Assembly (NCBI GenBank): GCA_964418425.1
Contig: CAYQLT010000002.1
Location: 62,001 to 126,000, forward strand
Source of the DNA: CAYQLT01 sp964418425
GTDB taxonomy: Bacteria > Bacillota > Limnochordia > Limnochordales > Geochordaceae
DNA length: 64,000 nt
Reading direction: 5' to 3'
Under the pieces are notes generated by a model. The model saw only the letters and a list, made by a program, of their open reading frames with translations, ran no database searches and was not told the DNA's origin. The first letter of the stretch is position 1. Each line of letters begins with the position of its first letter. The translations under genes and the position numbers were made by a program. Positions 14,979-22,072 of this stretch are shown piece by piece.

Positions 14979-15008
14979 ACTCTACCACGACCCCGGTTCG
15001 CCTGTCAA
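14979..15008 (-). promoter_or_regulatory. Sigma-A-type promoter for rpoBC
   Basis: On the minus strand TTGACA (15008-15003) is followed after 18 bases by TAGAGT (14984-14979). The -35 is perfect and the -10 matches 4 of 6. It lies between rplL and rpoB, where many bacteria have an internal promoter or attenuator. Confidence 0.65.
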
Positions 15009-15059
15009 CCGTTCCGTTCGGCCTCCCGTGCAGTCCGCCGCCCGGGCGCCCTGCGGGCC

Positions 15060-15079
15060 GGTGGGGACGGCTCCCCACC
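15060..15079 (-). terminator. Hairpin after rplL (attenuator-like)
   Basis: A perfect 8-bp inverted repeat, GGTGGGGA/TCCCCACC with a 4-base loop, lies 17 bases after the rplL stop. No U-run follows it, so it may be an attenuator or RNA-processing signal rather than a full intrinsic terminator. Confidence 0.45.
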
Positions 15080-15096
15080 AGCCCCGGGGGGCCTCC

Positions 15097-15486
15097 TCAT
15101 TTCACCTCGACGGTGGCGCCGGCCTCCGCCAGCTTGGCCTTGACTTCCTCTGCCTTCTCCTTGCTGACACCCTGCACCACAGGCTTGGGAGCCCCATCGA
15201 CCAGGTCCTTGGCCTCCTTGAGCCCCAGGCCCGTGATTTCCCGTACCACCTTGATGACCTGGATCTTCTTGTCACCGGCCGACTGCAGGATGACGTCGAA
15301 CTCCGTCTTCTCCTCCTCGGCCGGTGCGGCCGCAGGGGCCGCGGCCGCCCCCGCGACCGGAGCGGCCACCACGGCCGCTTGTGCGCTCACCCCGAACTTC
15401 TGCTCCAGCGCCTTGACCAGTTCGGCCAGTTCCAGCACCGTCATGTTGCTGATGGCCTCGATCAGCTCCTCCTTGGTGAGGGGCAT
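15097..15486 (-). CDS. rplL: Ribosomal protein L7/L12
   Basis: This is the stalk protein that recruits translational GTPases. It has 129 residues: an N-terminal dimerisation domain (about 1-35), an Ala-rich hinge (AAAAPAAAPAEEE), and a C-terminal domain with VIKVVREITGLGLKEAK. It follows rplJ by 22 bases, matching the standard L10-L12 operon. Confidence 0.96.
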   Translation of the reverse strand: MPLTKEELIEAISNMTVLELAELVKALEQKFGVSAQAAVVAAPVAGAAAAPAAAPAEEEKTEFDVILQSAGDKKIQVIKVVREITGLGLKEAKDLVDGAPKPVVQGVSKEKAEEVKAKLAEAGATVEVK

Positions 15487-15508
15487 CCATCACACCATCC
15501 CTTCCAGC

Positions 15509-16069
15509 TTATGATGCCGCTCCTTGCCCTGCCACCGCCTGCTCTTTCTGGCGCCGGACGGCATCCAGCACCTGTACCAGCTGGCGCACCGTCCCCGTCA
15601 GCACCCACGCGAGGGCCGAAATGGGCGCCTGCATTCCCCCCAGCACCCGGGCGATGAGGACTTCCCTGGCAGGCAGCTGGCTGAGCAGCTGGACGTCGTC
15701 GGCGTTGACCACCCGCCCCCGCAGCCAGCCGCCCTTCAGCCGCAGCGCCGGAAACTCCCGGCTGAACTCAGCCAGGGCCTTCGCCACCGCTACCGGATCC
15801 TGGTAGGCGAAGCACAAACCCGTCGGCCCCTCCAACAATCCCCCCGAAAAGGCTGCACCCGCACCGGCCACGGCCCGGCGGATCAGGGTGTTCTTCGCCA
15901 CCACGTACTCGGCCCCGGCCTCTCGCAGGCGGCGCCGCAGCCGGTTCGTCGCCGCGACGTTGAGGCCGCGAAAGTCCGTCAGGATCACCGCCTGGCTCCT
16001 GCCCCACCGCTCGGCGATCTCGGCGACCACCGCCGCCTTGCGGGCGATACCCGCCCGCTGGCCTTGCAT
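15509..16069 (-). CDS. rplJ: Ribosomal protein L10
   Basis: L10 anchors L7/L12 dimers to the ribosome. The product is 186 residues; the N-terminal domain has DFRGLNVAATNRLRRRLREAG and VAKNTLIRRA, typical of L10, and a helical C-terminal segment serves as the L12-binding region. The ATG at 16069 has AGGGAGG upstream. The 192-base leader before it probably carries the autoregulatory L10 leader. Confidence 0.95.
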   Translation of the reverse strand: MQGQRAGIARKAAVVAEIAERWGRSQAVILTDFRGLNVAATNRLRRRLREAGAEYVVAKNTLIRRAVAGAGAAFSGGLLEGPTGLCFAYQDPVAVAKALAEFSREFPALRLKGGWLRGRVVNADDVQLLSQLPAREVLIARVLGGMQAPISALAWVLTGTVRQLVQVLDAVRRQKEQAVAGQGAAS

Positions 16070-16261
16070 GACTCACCACCTCCCTCCGCTGCTCCCGGGC
16101 CGCCGCCAAATAAGGGGCGCCCGGTTCCCACAAAAGGGCACCGGGCGCCCGGCATGCCATCTGCGTGCCGTTCGCCTGAAGTGCCCTGCGCGAGCAAGCC
16201 CCGGCTTTTTAAGGGCGGGCGAACCCTCCGCCCGCGCCACTCGCGGTCTTCGGGCCGAACC
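16070..16261 (-). promoter_or_regulatory. Probable L10 leader with attenuator hairpin
   Basis: The rplA-rplJ gap holds, in mRNA order, a structured GAAGACCGCGAG...CCTTAA segment resembling the kink-turn region of L10-leader RNAs. It is followed by a perfect 11-bp inverted repeat (16140-16150 with 16115-16125, 14-base loop) trailed by CUUAUUU. In known systems the L10(L12)4 complex binds this leader to repress rplJL. The match to the L10-leader consensus is by eye only. Confidence 0.6.
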
Positions 16262-16972
16262 CTAACGCTCCTGCAGCCACTCCGTGACCCGCTGGGGATC
16301 CACCCGAATCCCGGGCCCCATGGTGGTGGAGACAGCCACTCCTTTCAGGTACTGCCCCCGCGCCGCGGCGGGCTTGGAGCGCACCACCGCCTCCATCAAG
16401 GCGCGGAAGTTGGCCAGCAGCCGCTCCGGCCCAAAGGAGACCTTCCCGATGGGCACGTGAACGTCCGCCTGCCGGGAGGTCCGATACTCCACCTTACCCG
16501 CCTTGAACTCCCGCACCGCCCGGGCCACATCCATGGTGACGGTGCCCGTCTTGGGGTTGGGCATCAGCCCCCGGGGCCCCAGGATCCGCCCGAGCCGCCC
16601 CACCATCCCCATCATGTCGGGCGTGGCGATGGCCACGTCGAAGTCGATCTGGCCCTGCTGCACCGCGGCCACCAGCTCCTCGGCGCCCACCAGGTCGGCC
16701 CCGGCCTGCTCCGCCTCCCGGGCCTTCTCCCCTTTGGCGAACACCGCCACCCGTACCTTCTTGCCCGTCCCCTCGGGCAGCACCACCGTCCCCCGAACCA
16801 GCTGATCCGCGTGGCGGGGGTCGACGCCCAGCTTCAAGGCCACCTCCACCGTCTCATCGAAAGCCGCCCGAGCCGTACGGCAGGCGAGCTCCATGGCCTC
16901 GCGAGGATCGTAGCGGCGGGCGGGTTCCACCAGGGCCGCTACGCTGCGGTATTTCTTGCCGTGCTTTGCCAC
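16262..16972 (-). CDS. rplA: Ribosomal protein L1
   Basis: L1 forms the mobile L1 stalk and, in many bacteria, represses its own rplK-rplA mRNA. The protein is 236 residues with the family's KVRVAVFAKGEKAREAEQAGAD-like block, GRLGRILGPRGLMPNPKTG and the C-terminal GPGIRVDP. The start is GTG at 16972. It is 109 bases after rplK. Confidence 0.95.
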   Translation of the reverse strand: MAKHGKKYRSVAALVEPARRYDPREAMELACRTARAAFDETVEVALKLGVDPRHADQLVRGTVVLPEGTGKKVRVAVFAKGEKAREAEQAGADLVGAEELVAAVQQGQIDFDVAIATPDMMGMVGRLGRILGPRGLMPNPKTGTVTMDVARAVREFKAGKVEYRTSRQADVHVPIGKVSFGPERLLANFRALMEAVVRSKPAAARGQYLKGVAVSTTMGPGIRVDPQRVTEWLQER

Positions 16973-17081
16973 GCTCTCACCTCTCGTCAGCTCCCGTCCC
17001 GGCAGCCCGCACCCACGGGGCGGGCCGCAACCCGACCCCTCGTCAGCGAGGCCGGCCTTCGCGGAAGCCCCCGGGCCCTCG

Positions 17082-17507
17082 TCAGCCCTCCACCACGATG
17101 CCCATGCTGCGGGCGGTGCCCTCCACCATCCGCACCGCCCCGTCCAGGTCCCGGGCGTTTAGATCCTGCATCTTAAGCCGGGCGATCTCCTCCACCTGCG
17201 CCCGCGTGACGCGGCCCACCTTCTCCCGATTGGGGCGAGCGGAGCCCTTCTCCACCCCGGCCGCCTTCAGCAGCAGCACGGCGGCAGGGGGCGTCTTGGT
17301 CACGAAGGTGAAGGAGCGGTCCTCGTAGACCGTGATCTCCACGGGTATGATCATCCCGGCCTCCGAGGCCGTGCGAGCATTGAACTGCTTGCAGAACTCC
17401 ATGATGTTGACCCCATGGGGTCCCAAGGCCGTCCCCACCGGCGGAGCCGGGGTGGCCTTGCCCGCCGGGATTTGCAGCTTCACCTTGGCTGCGACCCTCT
17501 TCGCCAT
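17082..17507 (-). CDS. rplK: Ribosomal protein L11
   Basis: L11 binds the GTPase-associated centre of 23S rRNA and is needed for RelA activation in many bacteria. It is 141 residues with the N-terminal proline-rich IPAGKATPAPPVGTALGPHG motif and an intact C-terminal rRNA-binding domain. It is 57 bases after nusG. Confidence 0.96.
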   Translation of the reverse strand: MAKRVAAKVKLQIPAGKATPAPPVGTALGPHGVNIMEFCKQFNARTASEAGMIIPVEITVYEDRSFTFVTKTPPAAVLLLKAAGVEKGSARPNREKVGRVTRAQVEEIARLKMQDLNARDLDGAVRMVEGTARSMGIVVEG

Positions 17508-17564
17508 TGCACGACCTCCATCGAAGCGCAGGCTGCGCCCTGTACCCCAGAGCCGGGACGCCCG

Positions 17565-18185
17565 CTAAATCTTCTCCACCTGGTCGAAATCCAGCTCCAC
17601 CGGCGTCTCCCGGCCGAACATGGAGACGATGACCCGCAGCTTTCCTTTCTCCACGTTGATCCCATCGATCTTGCCGGTGAAGTTCACGAAGGGCCCGGAG
17701 ATGACCCGCACCGGAACCCCCACCTCAAAGGCAACCCTGGGCCGCTGCTCGTCCAGGCCCATCCGCTTGATGATGCCCTTCAGCTCTTCCTCCTCCAGGG
17801 GCACCGGCCGGGAGCCGGGCGAGACAAACCCCGTCACGCCGGGCGTGTGGCGGACCACGTACCAGCTGTCGTCGTTCATGATCATCTCGACCAGGACGTA
17901 GCCAGGGAATATCTTCCTCTTGATAATGCGCTTCTTGCCGCCCTGGAAGTCGATCTCCTCTTCGGTGGGCACCAGGACCTTGAAGATCTTGTCCTCCATG
18001 CCCATGGATCGGACCCGCCGCTCCAGGTTGGCCTTCACCTTGTTTTCGTAGCCCGAGTAGGTGTGGATGACGTACCAGCGGCTATCCGGATGGCTGGGCG
18101 TGAAATCGATGCGCTCCCCCGCCGGCCCTTCCTCGACGTCTCCCAAAACCCCCGATGGGGACTTCTCTCGCTCAGCTTCACCCAT
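17565..18185 (-). CDS. nusG: Transcription factor NusG
   Basis: NusG binds the RNA polymerase clamp and controls pausing, termination and coupling to the ribosome. It is 206 residues: an acidic 35-residue N-terminal extension, then the NGN domain (WYVIHTYSGYENKVKANLERR, FPGYVLVEM, RHTPGVTGFV) and a KOW domain near 150-190 (VRVISGPFVNFTGKIDGIN). The start is ATG, 21 bases after secE. Confidence 0.96.
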   Translation of the reverse strand: MGEAEREKSPSGVLGDVEEGPAGERIDFTPSHPDSRWYVIHTYSGYENKVKANLERRVRSMGMEDKIFKVLVPTEEEIDFQGGKKRIIKRKIFPGYVLVEMIMNDDSWYVVRHTPGVTGFVSPGSRPVPLEEEELKGIIKRMGLDEQRPRVAFEVGVPVRVISGPFVNFTGKIDGINVEKGKLRVIVSMFGRETPVELDFDQVEKI

Positions 18186-18206
18186 GGCGACGTGCCCACC
18201 GCCCTG

Positions 18207-18449
18207 TCAACGCAGGCCGATGATAAGAGCCAGCACCTCCGACACCGCCAGGTCCACAATCCCCAGCAACACGGCCACCACCAACACCGTCACCACCACG
18301 ACCATGGTGTAGGTGGTGAGCTCCTTGCGGGTCGGCCAGACGACCTTGCGAACCTCCGCCCTCACCTCGCGCAAGAAACGGCGAATTCGCTCCGCGGGCC
18401 GAACCTTCGCCCGCTCCGCCCGGCCCGCCCGCTGCTGTGTCAGCGCCAT
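18207..18449 (-). CDS. secE: Preprotein translocase subunit SecE
   Basis: SecE is the small clamp subunit of the SecYEG channel. The 80-residue protein has a basic N-terminus, the conserved EVRKVVWPTRKEL motif at about 28-43, and one transmembrane segment at about 48-72. Single-TM SecE is typical of Gram-positives. It sits between rpmG and nusG as in Bacillus. Confidence 0.95.
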   Translation of the reverse strand: MALTQQRAGRAERAKVRPAERIRRFLREVRAEVRKVVWPTRKELTTYTMVVVVTVLVVAVLLGIVDLAVSEVLALIIGLR

Positions 18450-18508
18450 CGGAGGACACCGCCCTGAATCCCGACCGAATGGAGGAGCCGGAAGCTCACC
18501 GTCCGCCC

Positions 18509-18658
18509 CTAGCGCGTCTCCCGATGCACAGTGTGCCGACGGCAGGTCCGGCAGTACTTGCGCAGCTGCAATCGGTCAGGGGTGTTCTTCCGGTTTTTGG
18601 TTGTCGTGTAGTTACGGTTTTTGCAGCTCTCGCACTCCAGCGTCACGATCACCCGCAT
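18509..18658 (-). CDS. rpmG: Ribosomal protein L33
   Basis: This 49-residue protein starts MRVIVTLECESCKNRNY and ends RRHTVHRETR. Four cysteines (C9, C12, C36, C39) make the zinc-ribbon form of L33. It lies directly upstream of secE, its usual position. The ATG at 18658 is preceded by GAGG at close spacing. Confidence 0.95.
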   Translation of the reverse strand: MRVIVTLECESCKNRNYTTTKNRKNTPDRLQLRKYCRTCRRHTVHRETR

Positions 18659-18743
18659 GCCTCACCGCTCCAGCCAGAGCCTTCCCCGTCGTCTCCCTTC
18701 CGGGAGCCGTCCGCCTGCGCCGGCGAACCGCCGGTCCCGGCCG

Positions 18744-18780
18744 AAAAATGGGCGCTGCCGCACCCGGTCACGGCAGCGCC
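18744..18780 (-). terminator. Intrinsic terminator after the tRNA cluster
   Basis: On the minus strand a perfect 10-bp stem, GGCGCTGCCG/CGGCAGCGCC with a 10-base loop, is followed at once by CATTTTT. This is a good rho-independent terminator. It ends the tRNA-Tyr/fMet/Thr transcript just before rpmG, so the rpmG-secE-nusG genes need read-through or a promoter I do not see. Confidence 0.8.
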
Positions 18781-18791
18781 GGCCAGATGAC

Positions 18792-18867
18792 TGGAGCCCG
18801 CAGCCAGAATCGAACTGGCGACCTCATCCTTACCATGGATGCGCTCTGCCTACTGAGCTATGCGGGC
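18792..18867 (-). tRNA. tRNA-Thr (anticodon GGT)
   Basis: A full cloverleaf: acceptor GCCCGCA/TGCGGGC, D-stem GCTC/GAGC, anticodon stem CATCC/GGATG around loop ATGGTAA (anticodon GGT), T-stem GCCAG/CTGGC. CCA is encoded. It reads ACC/ACU codons and is the third gene of the tRNA cluster. Confidence 0.96.
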
Positions 18868-18905
18868 CCTTCACGACCCTCCCGCCTGGGCGGCGGGCGG
18901 AAAAC

Positions 18906-18982
<77 letters not shown>

Positions 18983-19009
18983 ACGCCTTGTGACCTCAAT
19001 CGTAGCGGG

Positions 19010-19095
19010 TGGTGGAGGGGGTAGGATTCGAACCCACGTAGGCTTTCGCCAACAGATTTACAGTCTGCCCCCTTTGGCCGCTCGGGAACCCCTCC
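19010..19095 (-). tRNA. tRNA-Tyr (anticodon GTA)
   Basis: An 86-base class II tRNA with acceptor GGAGGGG/CCCCTCC, loop CTGTAAA (anticodon GTA), a long variable arm (TTGGCGAAAGCC region) and encoded CCA. It is the promoter-proximal gene of the cluster. Confidence 0.96.
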
Positions 19096-19123
19096 ACCGG
19101 CCCCGGCCTGAAGGCCGGGTGTA

Positions 19124-19153
19124 ATTCTAGCAACCGCCGCCTCAGGGTGTCAA
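19124..19153 (-). promoter_or_regulatory. Promoter of tRNA-Tyr/fMet/Thr cluster
   Basis: TTGACA (19153-19148), 18 bases, TAGAAT (19129-19124), about 29 bases upstream of tRNA-Tyr. It is on the chromosomal side of attL, so the cluster does not depend on anything across the integrated element. Confidence 0.8.
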
Positions 19154-19228
19154 GGGAATGCAGGCCCGGCCCGCCACAAGGAGGCGCCCCGACCTTGCTC
19201 CCCACCGACGGCCGCCCGCTTTCCCACA

Positions 19229-19276
19229 TGGAGCCGGCGGTGGGAATCGAACCCACACGCTCCCGCTTACAAGGCG
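19229..19276 (-). repeat. attL: displaced 3' half of tRNA-Thr(TGT)
   Basis: Identical over 48 bases to 24358-24405, it covers encoded CCA, acceptor 3' strand, T-arm and anticodon region but has no 5' half, so it is not a functional tRNA. It marks the chromosomal end of the insertion. Confidence 0.93.
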
Positions 19277-19345
19277 CTGGAAGCCCGTCGTTGCGCGGTC
19301 GTGGCACCTATTTCGTCCGCCAAATACCCCGCGGTACGCTGCCGA

Positions 19346-19370
19346 TTTGGGTACGGCTTTTGGGTACTGA
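19346..19370 (+). repeat. Putative left integrase arm sites
   Basis: Two direct copies of TTTGGGTAC (19346-19354 and 19359-19367), 13 bases apart. The second extends to TTTGGGTACTGA, which recurs exactly at the right end (24336-24347). Paired short repeats inside both ends are expected for tyrosine-integrase arm binding. Confidence 0.65.
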
Positions 19371-19437
19371 CACCCCGGACGCAGAGGACCTGCCGGTACC
19401 CTAAGGACGCCTGGGCGGCCGCCTCTCCGGTTCTGCA

Positions 19438-19686
19438 ATGGCCGGACGGGGGTTGCTGGGCTGGCCTTCTGAGTCCTGGGAGGCAGAGGCCGACTGTAGC
19501 GTTCCCCATGCCCGCCTCTATCCGTTCCTCGTCCGCACGGTACGCACGCCCCGCGGGCCCCGCCGGCTGCTCCACGTGTTCGCCAGCTTGGCGGCAGTGA
19601 TCCTGGACAGCGAGGCCGCGCGGTTGGCCATCTTCGAGCCGAGGGAGGTTCGGCCGCCGCGCCCACCTTCTGTGTCCCTTTCCTGA
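19438..19686 (+). CDS. Hypothetical protein in integrative element
   Basis: An 82-residue open frame. The middle reads FLVRTVRTPRGPRRLLHVF and then AAVILDSEAARLAIFEPREV, which alternates like a small beta-barrel-type domain and looks like protein rather than GC-driven noise. I do not recognise a named family. There is no strong ribosome-binding site, and the start is uncertain. It lies just inside attL, before the second small gene. Confidence 0.4.
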   Translation: MAGRGLLGWPSESWEAEADCSVPHARLYPFLVRTVRTPRGPRRLLHVFASLAAVILDSEAARLAIFEPREVRPPRPPSVSLS

Positions 19687-19910
19687 CGGCTACGGCGCCC
19701 CACTTCATACCCCCAGCCTCGCCGGGCGGCCCTTCTGACAGCGCCATTGTACGGGCCGGGGCCTACGGGCCTCCAAGGCCCCGCCCTGGCGGCGGCCTTC
19801 CGGCTCCGCTGACGCTCCGTGCCTTTCCGGCTCGGCCCAGGCCCTATGGTGCCAGGCTGCAAGGCCCGCCCGAATAAATGGGCCGCTGTGGCCCGGAGAG
19901 GAGAGGCACC

Positions 19911-20162
19911 ATGACGCTCGATTGGCAGCCCACCCCTGAGGCGGTGCGGGAGAAGCTCGGCCTCCAGCCTGACGAGCTTGAGGCCCTGTTCGGCGCTCTC
20001 CCATCGCCCAGGGTCGGAGGCCCGGACGGCCGGCGGGTGGCGGCAGACATCCGGCGGCGCTTCAACCTGCCGGACCACCTACCGCTTGGTGAGGCACTGC
20101 GGGAGGCTGGCATCCTCACGCCGGCAGAGGCCGCATGGCTGGATGACGCAGGCCCCGCCTGA
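19911..20162 (+). CDS. Small hypothetical protein in integrative element
   Basis: An 83-residue protein from the ATG at 19911, preceded by a strong purine-rich GGAGAGGAGAGG. It begins MTLDWQPTPEAVREKLGL and has an acidic, helical look (ELEALFGALP, REAGILTPAEAAWLDD), with no membrane segment or metal motif. I do not recognise it. It stands alone, about 300 bases before the toxin-antitoxin pair. Confidence 0.6.
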   Translation: MTLDWQPTPEAVREKLGLQPDELEALFGALPSPRVGGPDGRRVAADIRRRFNLPDHLPLGEALREAGILTPAEAAWLDDAGPA

Positions 20163-20467
20163 GGCCCCACACTGCCGCGTGCGGCGCACGCGGCTCTGGC
20201 CTCTGGGCCATGCCTGCGGACCCGATGGTAGCTCCCCCGGGGAGGCCCGGCAGCGACGGGCCTCCCGTTCGCTGCCTTCGGTGCCCACTGGTTTAGTCCT
20301 GCTTGTGCTGAACCACGAACTCTTTGGCTCGGCTGCCCTCGACGTCTCGGGAGCCCGTCCGAAGAGCCGCGTGGGCGCCACAAGGTACTTCCGCCCTTCC
20401 CGCACCGCTTGCCCCCGTCCCTTGACCAGCGCCTGGCGGCGCCTTACGATGTAAGGGGCCGTCATAC
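20163..20467 (+). other. Intergenic region before toxin-antitoxin genes
   Basis: These 305 bases separate the small unknown gene from brnT. I see no convincing gene. The last 50 bases hold the promoter and palindromic operator of the toxin-antitoxin operon; the rest is unassigned. Confidence 0.5.
20422..20456 (+). promoter_or_regulatory. Toxin-antitoxin promoter with overlapping operator
   Basis: TTGACC (20422-20427), 17 bases, TACGAT (20445-20450). The -10 is embedded in the palindrome CCTTAC-GAT-GTAAGG (20442-20456). A palindrome over the -10 is what an autoregulating ribbon-helix-helix antitoxin would bind. AAGGGG at 20453-20458 may serve as ribosome-binding site for the GTG at 20468. Confidence 0.65.
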
Positions 20468-20755
20468 GTGTTCACCACGCTACGCTGGACGCACGACCGC
20501 ATCGCTCACATCGCTCGACATGGCGTAACGCCCGCCGACGTGGAAGAAGTCGTCTTTGACGACCCCCAGGGCCGGCTGGTGCGGGGGCCTCGCTCCCAAA
20601 GCGACCCCCGGCGCAGCCTCTACTATGCCTACGGCCGCACTGCGGCCGGGCGGTACCTGTGCGTCGTGTTGCTGGACCTGGGAGAGAATCAGGCCCTGCC
20701 CGTGACGGCCCGCGATATGACGCCGGCGGAGCGCCGGCGGTACCGGAGGCGATGA
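20468..20755 (+). CDS. BrnT-like toxin
   Basis: A 95-residue protein resembling BrnT, a RelE-fold ribonuclease toxin. It has the opening W(T)HDRIAHIARHGVTPADVEEVVFDDP, a central LYYAYGRTAAGRYLCVVL strand pair and the ending VTARDMTPAERRRYRRR, which mirrors the family's (S/T)AR-x-(M/A)T-x-x-E(R)-x-x-Y tail. The start is GTG at 20468. Its stop overlaps the next gene's ATG (ATGA), as in toxin-first brnTA operons. Identity is by motif reading, not by search. Confidence 0.7.
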   Translation: MFTTLRWTHDRIAHIARHGVTPADVEEVVFDDPQGRLVRGPRSQSDPRRSLYYAYGRTAAGRYLCVVLLDLGENQALPVTARDMTPAERRRYRRR

Positions 20756-21030
20756 GGATGCCCGGGCTTTATCCACCGGACACCAACGATCTGGAAGAAC
20801 TGGCCAACTGGTTCGACACCCACGACACAACGGAACTGGCCGACCTCGAAGAGGTTCCTCAGCGTCCGACGCGGCCCATGGTGCAGGTGACGCTACGGTT
20901 GCCGGCCGACCTGGTGGCCCGCTACCGCCGGCTGGCCCGCCGTACCCGCATCCCCTACACGACGTTGATTCGCTCCGCTCTCCTGCGGGCGCTGGAATCG
21001 GCTGAGCGAAGGGCCTCCCAGCGGTCGTAG
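20752..21030 (+). CDS. CopG/BrnA-like ribbon-helix-helix antitoxin
   Basis: A 92-residue protein. The N-terminal half DLEELANWFDTHDTTELADLEE is acidic and likely neutralises the toxin. The C-terminal half VQVTLRLPADLVARYRRLARR followed by TLIRSALLRALE is a ribbon-helix-helix DNA-binding fold. The 4-base overlap with the toxin gene implies coupled translation. It probably represses the operon via the palindrome at 20442-20456. An ATG 2 codons downstream is an alternative start. Confidence 0.72.
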   Translation: MRMPGLYPPDTNDLEELANWFDTHDTTELADLEEVPQRPTRPMVQVTLRLPADLVARYRRLARRTRIPYTTLIRSALLRALESAERRASQRS

Positions 21031-21239
21031 CCCCCAAGCGCTCCCGTGCTGCACAGCAACTGTCAAAGCCCCACAGAGGCGCGTGGCGAGGAAGGCCATG
21101 CCTTGGCCGCCGCCGGGATATAGTGCAAGATAAGCGCACAGCGCGCGTTGAGTGTCGTGACCCCGGCGGCGGCCGCCACTGCTGCGCTCCACGCGCGCCG
21201 CCTTGCGCGCGGTCCCGCCGTCGTCGCGCGCCCCTCTTT

Positions 21240-21256
21240 GTACACGCGCGCTGGTA
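21240..21256 (+). promoter_or_regulatory. 17-bp motif, copy 1
   Basis: GTACACGCGCGCTGGTA, immediately followed by CGAT (giving TACGAT). It recurs with one mismatch at 22028-22044. It is an imperfect inverted repeat (TAC...GCGC...GTA) 10 bases before the ribbon-helix-helix gene start, so it is likely an operator or promoter element private to this mobile element. Confidence 0.5.
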
Positions 21257-21266
21257 CGATAGAACC

Positions 21267-21743
21267 ATGCGCAAGGTACGGGTCATCAGCTACCTGAAGC
21301 CCGAAACGTTCCGAGCCTTGCGGACCATGGCTCAGACCCATGGCCTGTCTGTTGGCCGGTTCGCGGCGCATAAACTGCAGCACGCCGTCGAAGAAGGCCA
21401 AGACGATCTGGCCGTGACGCTATTCCTGCCGGCGGTGGAGGCCGCCATCCGGCGGGAAGTTGCCCGAGCGGCGAACCGTCTGGCGAACCTTCTGGCCCGC
21501 ACGGCCCTTGAGGTCTCCACGGTACGGCGGCTGCTGTACCACGAGCTGCTGCACAGCGGGATGGATCGAGCCCAGGCCCGCTCCCTGCACGACCAGCTCT
21601 GGTACCTGAGCGTCCAGCGACTGAAGCAGCCCCTGGCCGAAGTCGAGGAGATCCTGGCCGCCCTACCGCCCCAGGAGCAGCAAAGCCTCGCTTCGGTACT
21701 CAACGCTGCGCCTGCTGAGCGTCGGGACGGCACGAGTGCGTGA
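21267..21743 (+). CDS. Ribbon-helix-helix-like protein of integrative element
   Basis: A 158-residue protein from the ATG at 21267. The first 50 residues (MRKVRVISYLKPETFRALR, then GLSVGRFAAHKLQHAVEE) look like a ribbon-helix-helix fold. The rest is helical (AAIRREVARAANRLANLLAR; VEEILAALPPQEQQSL). Such proteins occur as accessory relaxosome or regulatory factors in mobile elements, but I cannot assign a specific role. No relaxase is present here. The start lies only about 7 bases after a TACGAT -10-like sequence, so the message may be nearly leaderless. Confidence 0.55.
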   Translation: MRKVRVISYLKPETFRALRTMAQTHGLSVGRFAAHKLQHAVEEGQDDLAVTLFLPAVEAAIRREVARAANRLANLLARTALEVSTVRRLLYHELLHSGMDRAQARSLHDQLWYLSVQRLKQPLAEVEEILAALPPQEQQSLASVLNAAPAERRDGTSA

Positions 21744-22072
21744 GAAAGCCAGACACCGGCATATGACCCTCTGTTTGAAGCGGCGTTTGGCGCTCCCAAA
21801 GTCCTTCAAATAGCCCAGTTTCCCGTACATTTGAAACGCTTGAAGAAGCTTGGGGGCCTGCTGGCCGAAGCGTGGGTGACGGCCTCCGGCCATTCTTTCC
21901 GCAGCGCTGCAGCCTGCACAGGTGCACTGAACCCTCGAGCCCGTTCGGAGATTGACGGGACCACCTGGCTTCGGGTCCTCCTGGGCCTTCTCTGCGCCCA
22001 ACAGGTTTTTTGTTGCGTTGTGCTTTCGTACACGCGCCCTGGTAGACTCGTGGTTTGAGGAGGCTGAGGCAG
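21744..22072 (+). other. Intergenic region before excisionase-like gene
   Basis: These 329 bases hold no gene I would support. A TTG-initiated open frame at 21831-22058 exists but has no ribosome-binding site. The right end holds the second copy of the 17-bp motif and likely promoter sequences. Confidence 0.45.
22028..22044 (+). promoter_or_regulatory. 17-bp motif, copy 2
   Basis: GTACACGCGCCCTGGTA, one mismatch from 21240-21256, followed by GACT (giving TAGACT as a possible -10). It lies 28 bases before the excisionase-like gene. Two copies before two small DNA-binding genes suggest shared control. Confidence 0.5.

Larger units (their letters stand above)
14677..15096 (-). other. rplL-rpoB intergenic region
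   Basis: These 420 bases separate rplL from rpoB and contain no convincing gene. They hold a terminator-like hairpin just after rplL and a sigma-A-type promoter that would give rpoBC its own transcription start about 300 bases upstream of rpoB. The long leader between promoter and rpoB is otherwise featureless to my reading. Confidence 0.7.

Noticed and set aside
19142..19747. A 201-codon minus-strand frame spanning attL
   Set aside because: It reads through the tRNA fragment (giving the typical VWVRFPPPAP tRNA-shadow peptide) and has no recognisable protein features.
20079..20465. A 128-codon minus-strand frame opposite the toxin-antitoxin promoter
   Set aside because: It covers the operator and part of the neighbouring gene in antisense, with basic low-complexity composition; no motif supports it.
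21831..22058. A 75-codon plus-strand frame between the ribbon-helix-helix and excisionase-like genes
   Set aside because: It starts with TTG without a ribosome-binding site, and its end overlaps the conserved 17-bp motif; more likely noncoding.
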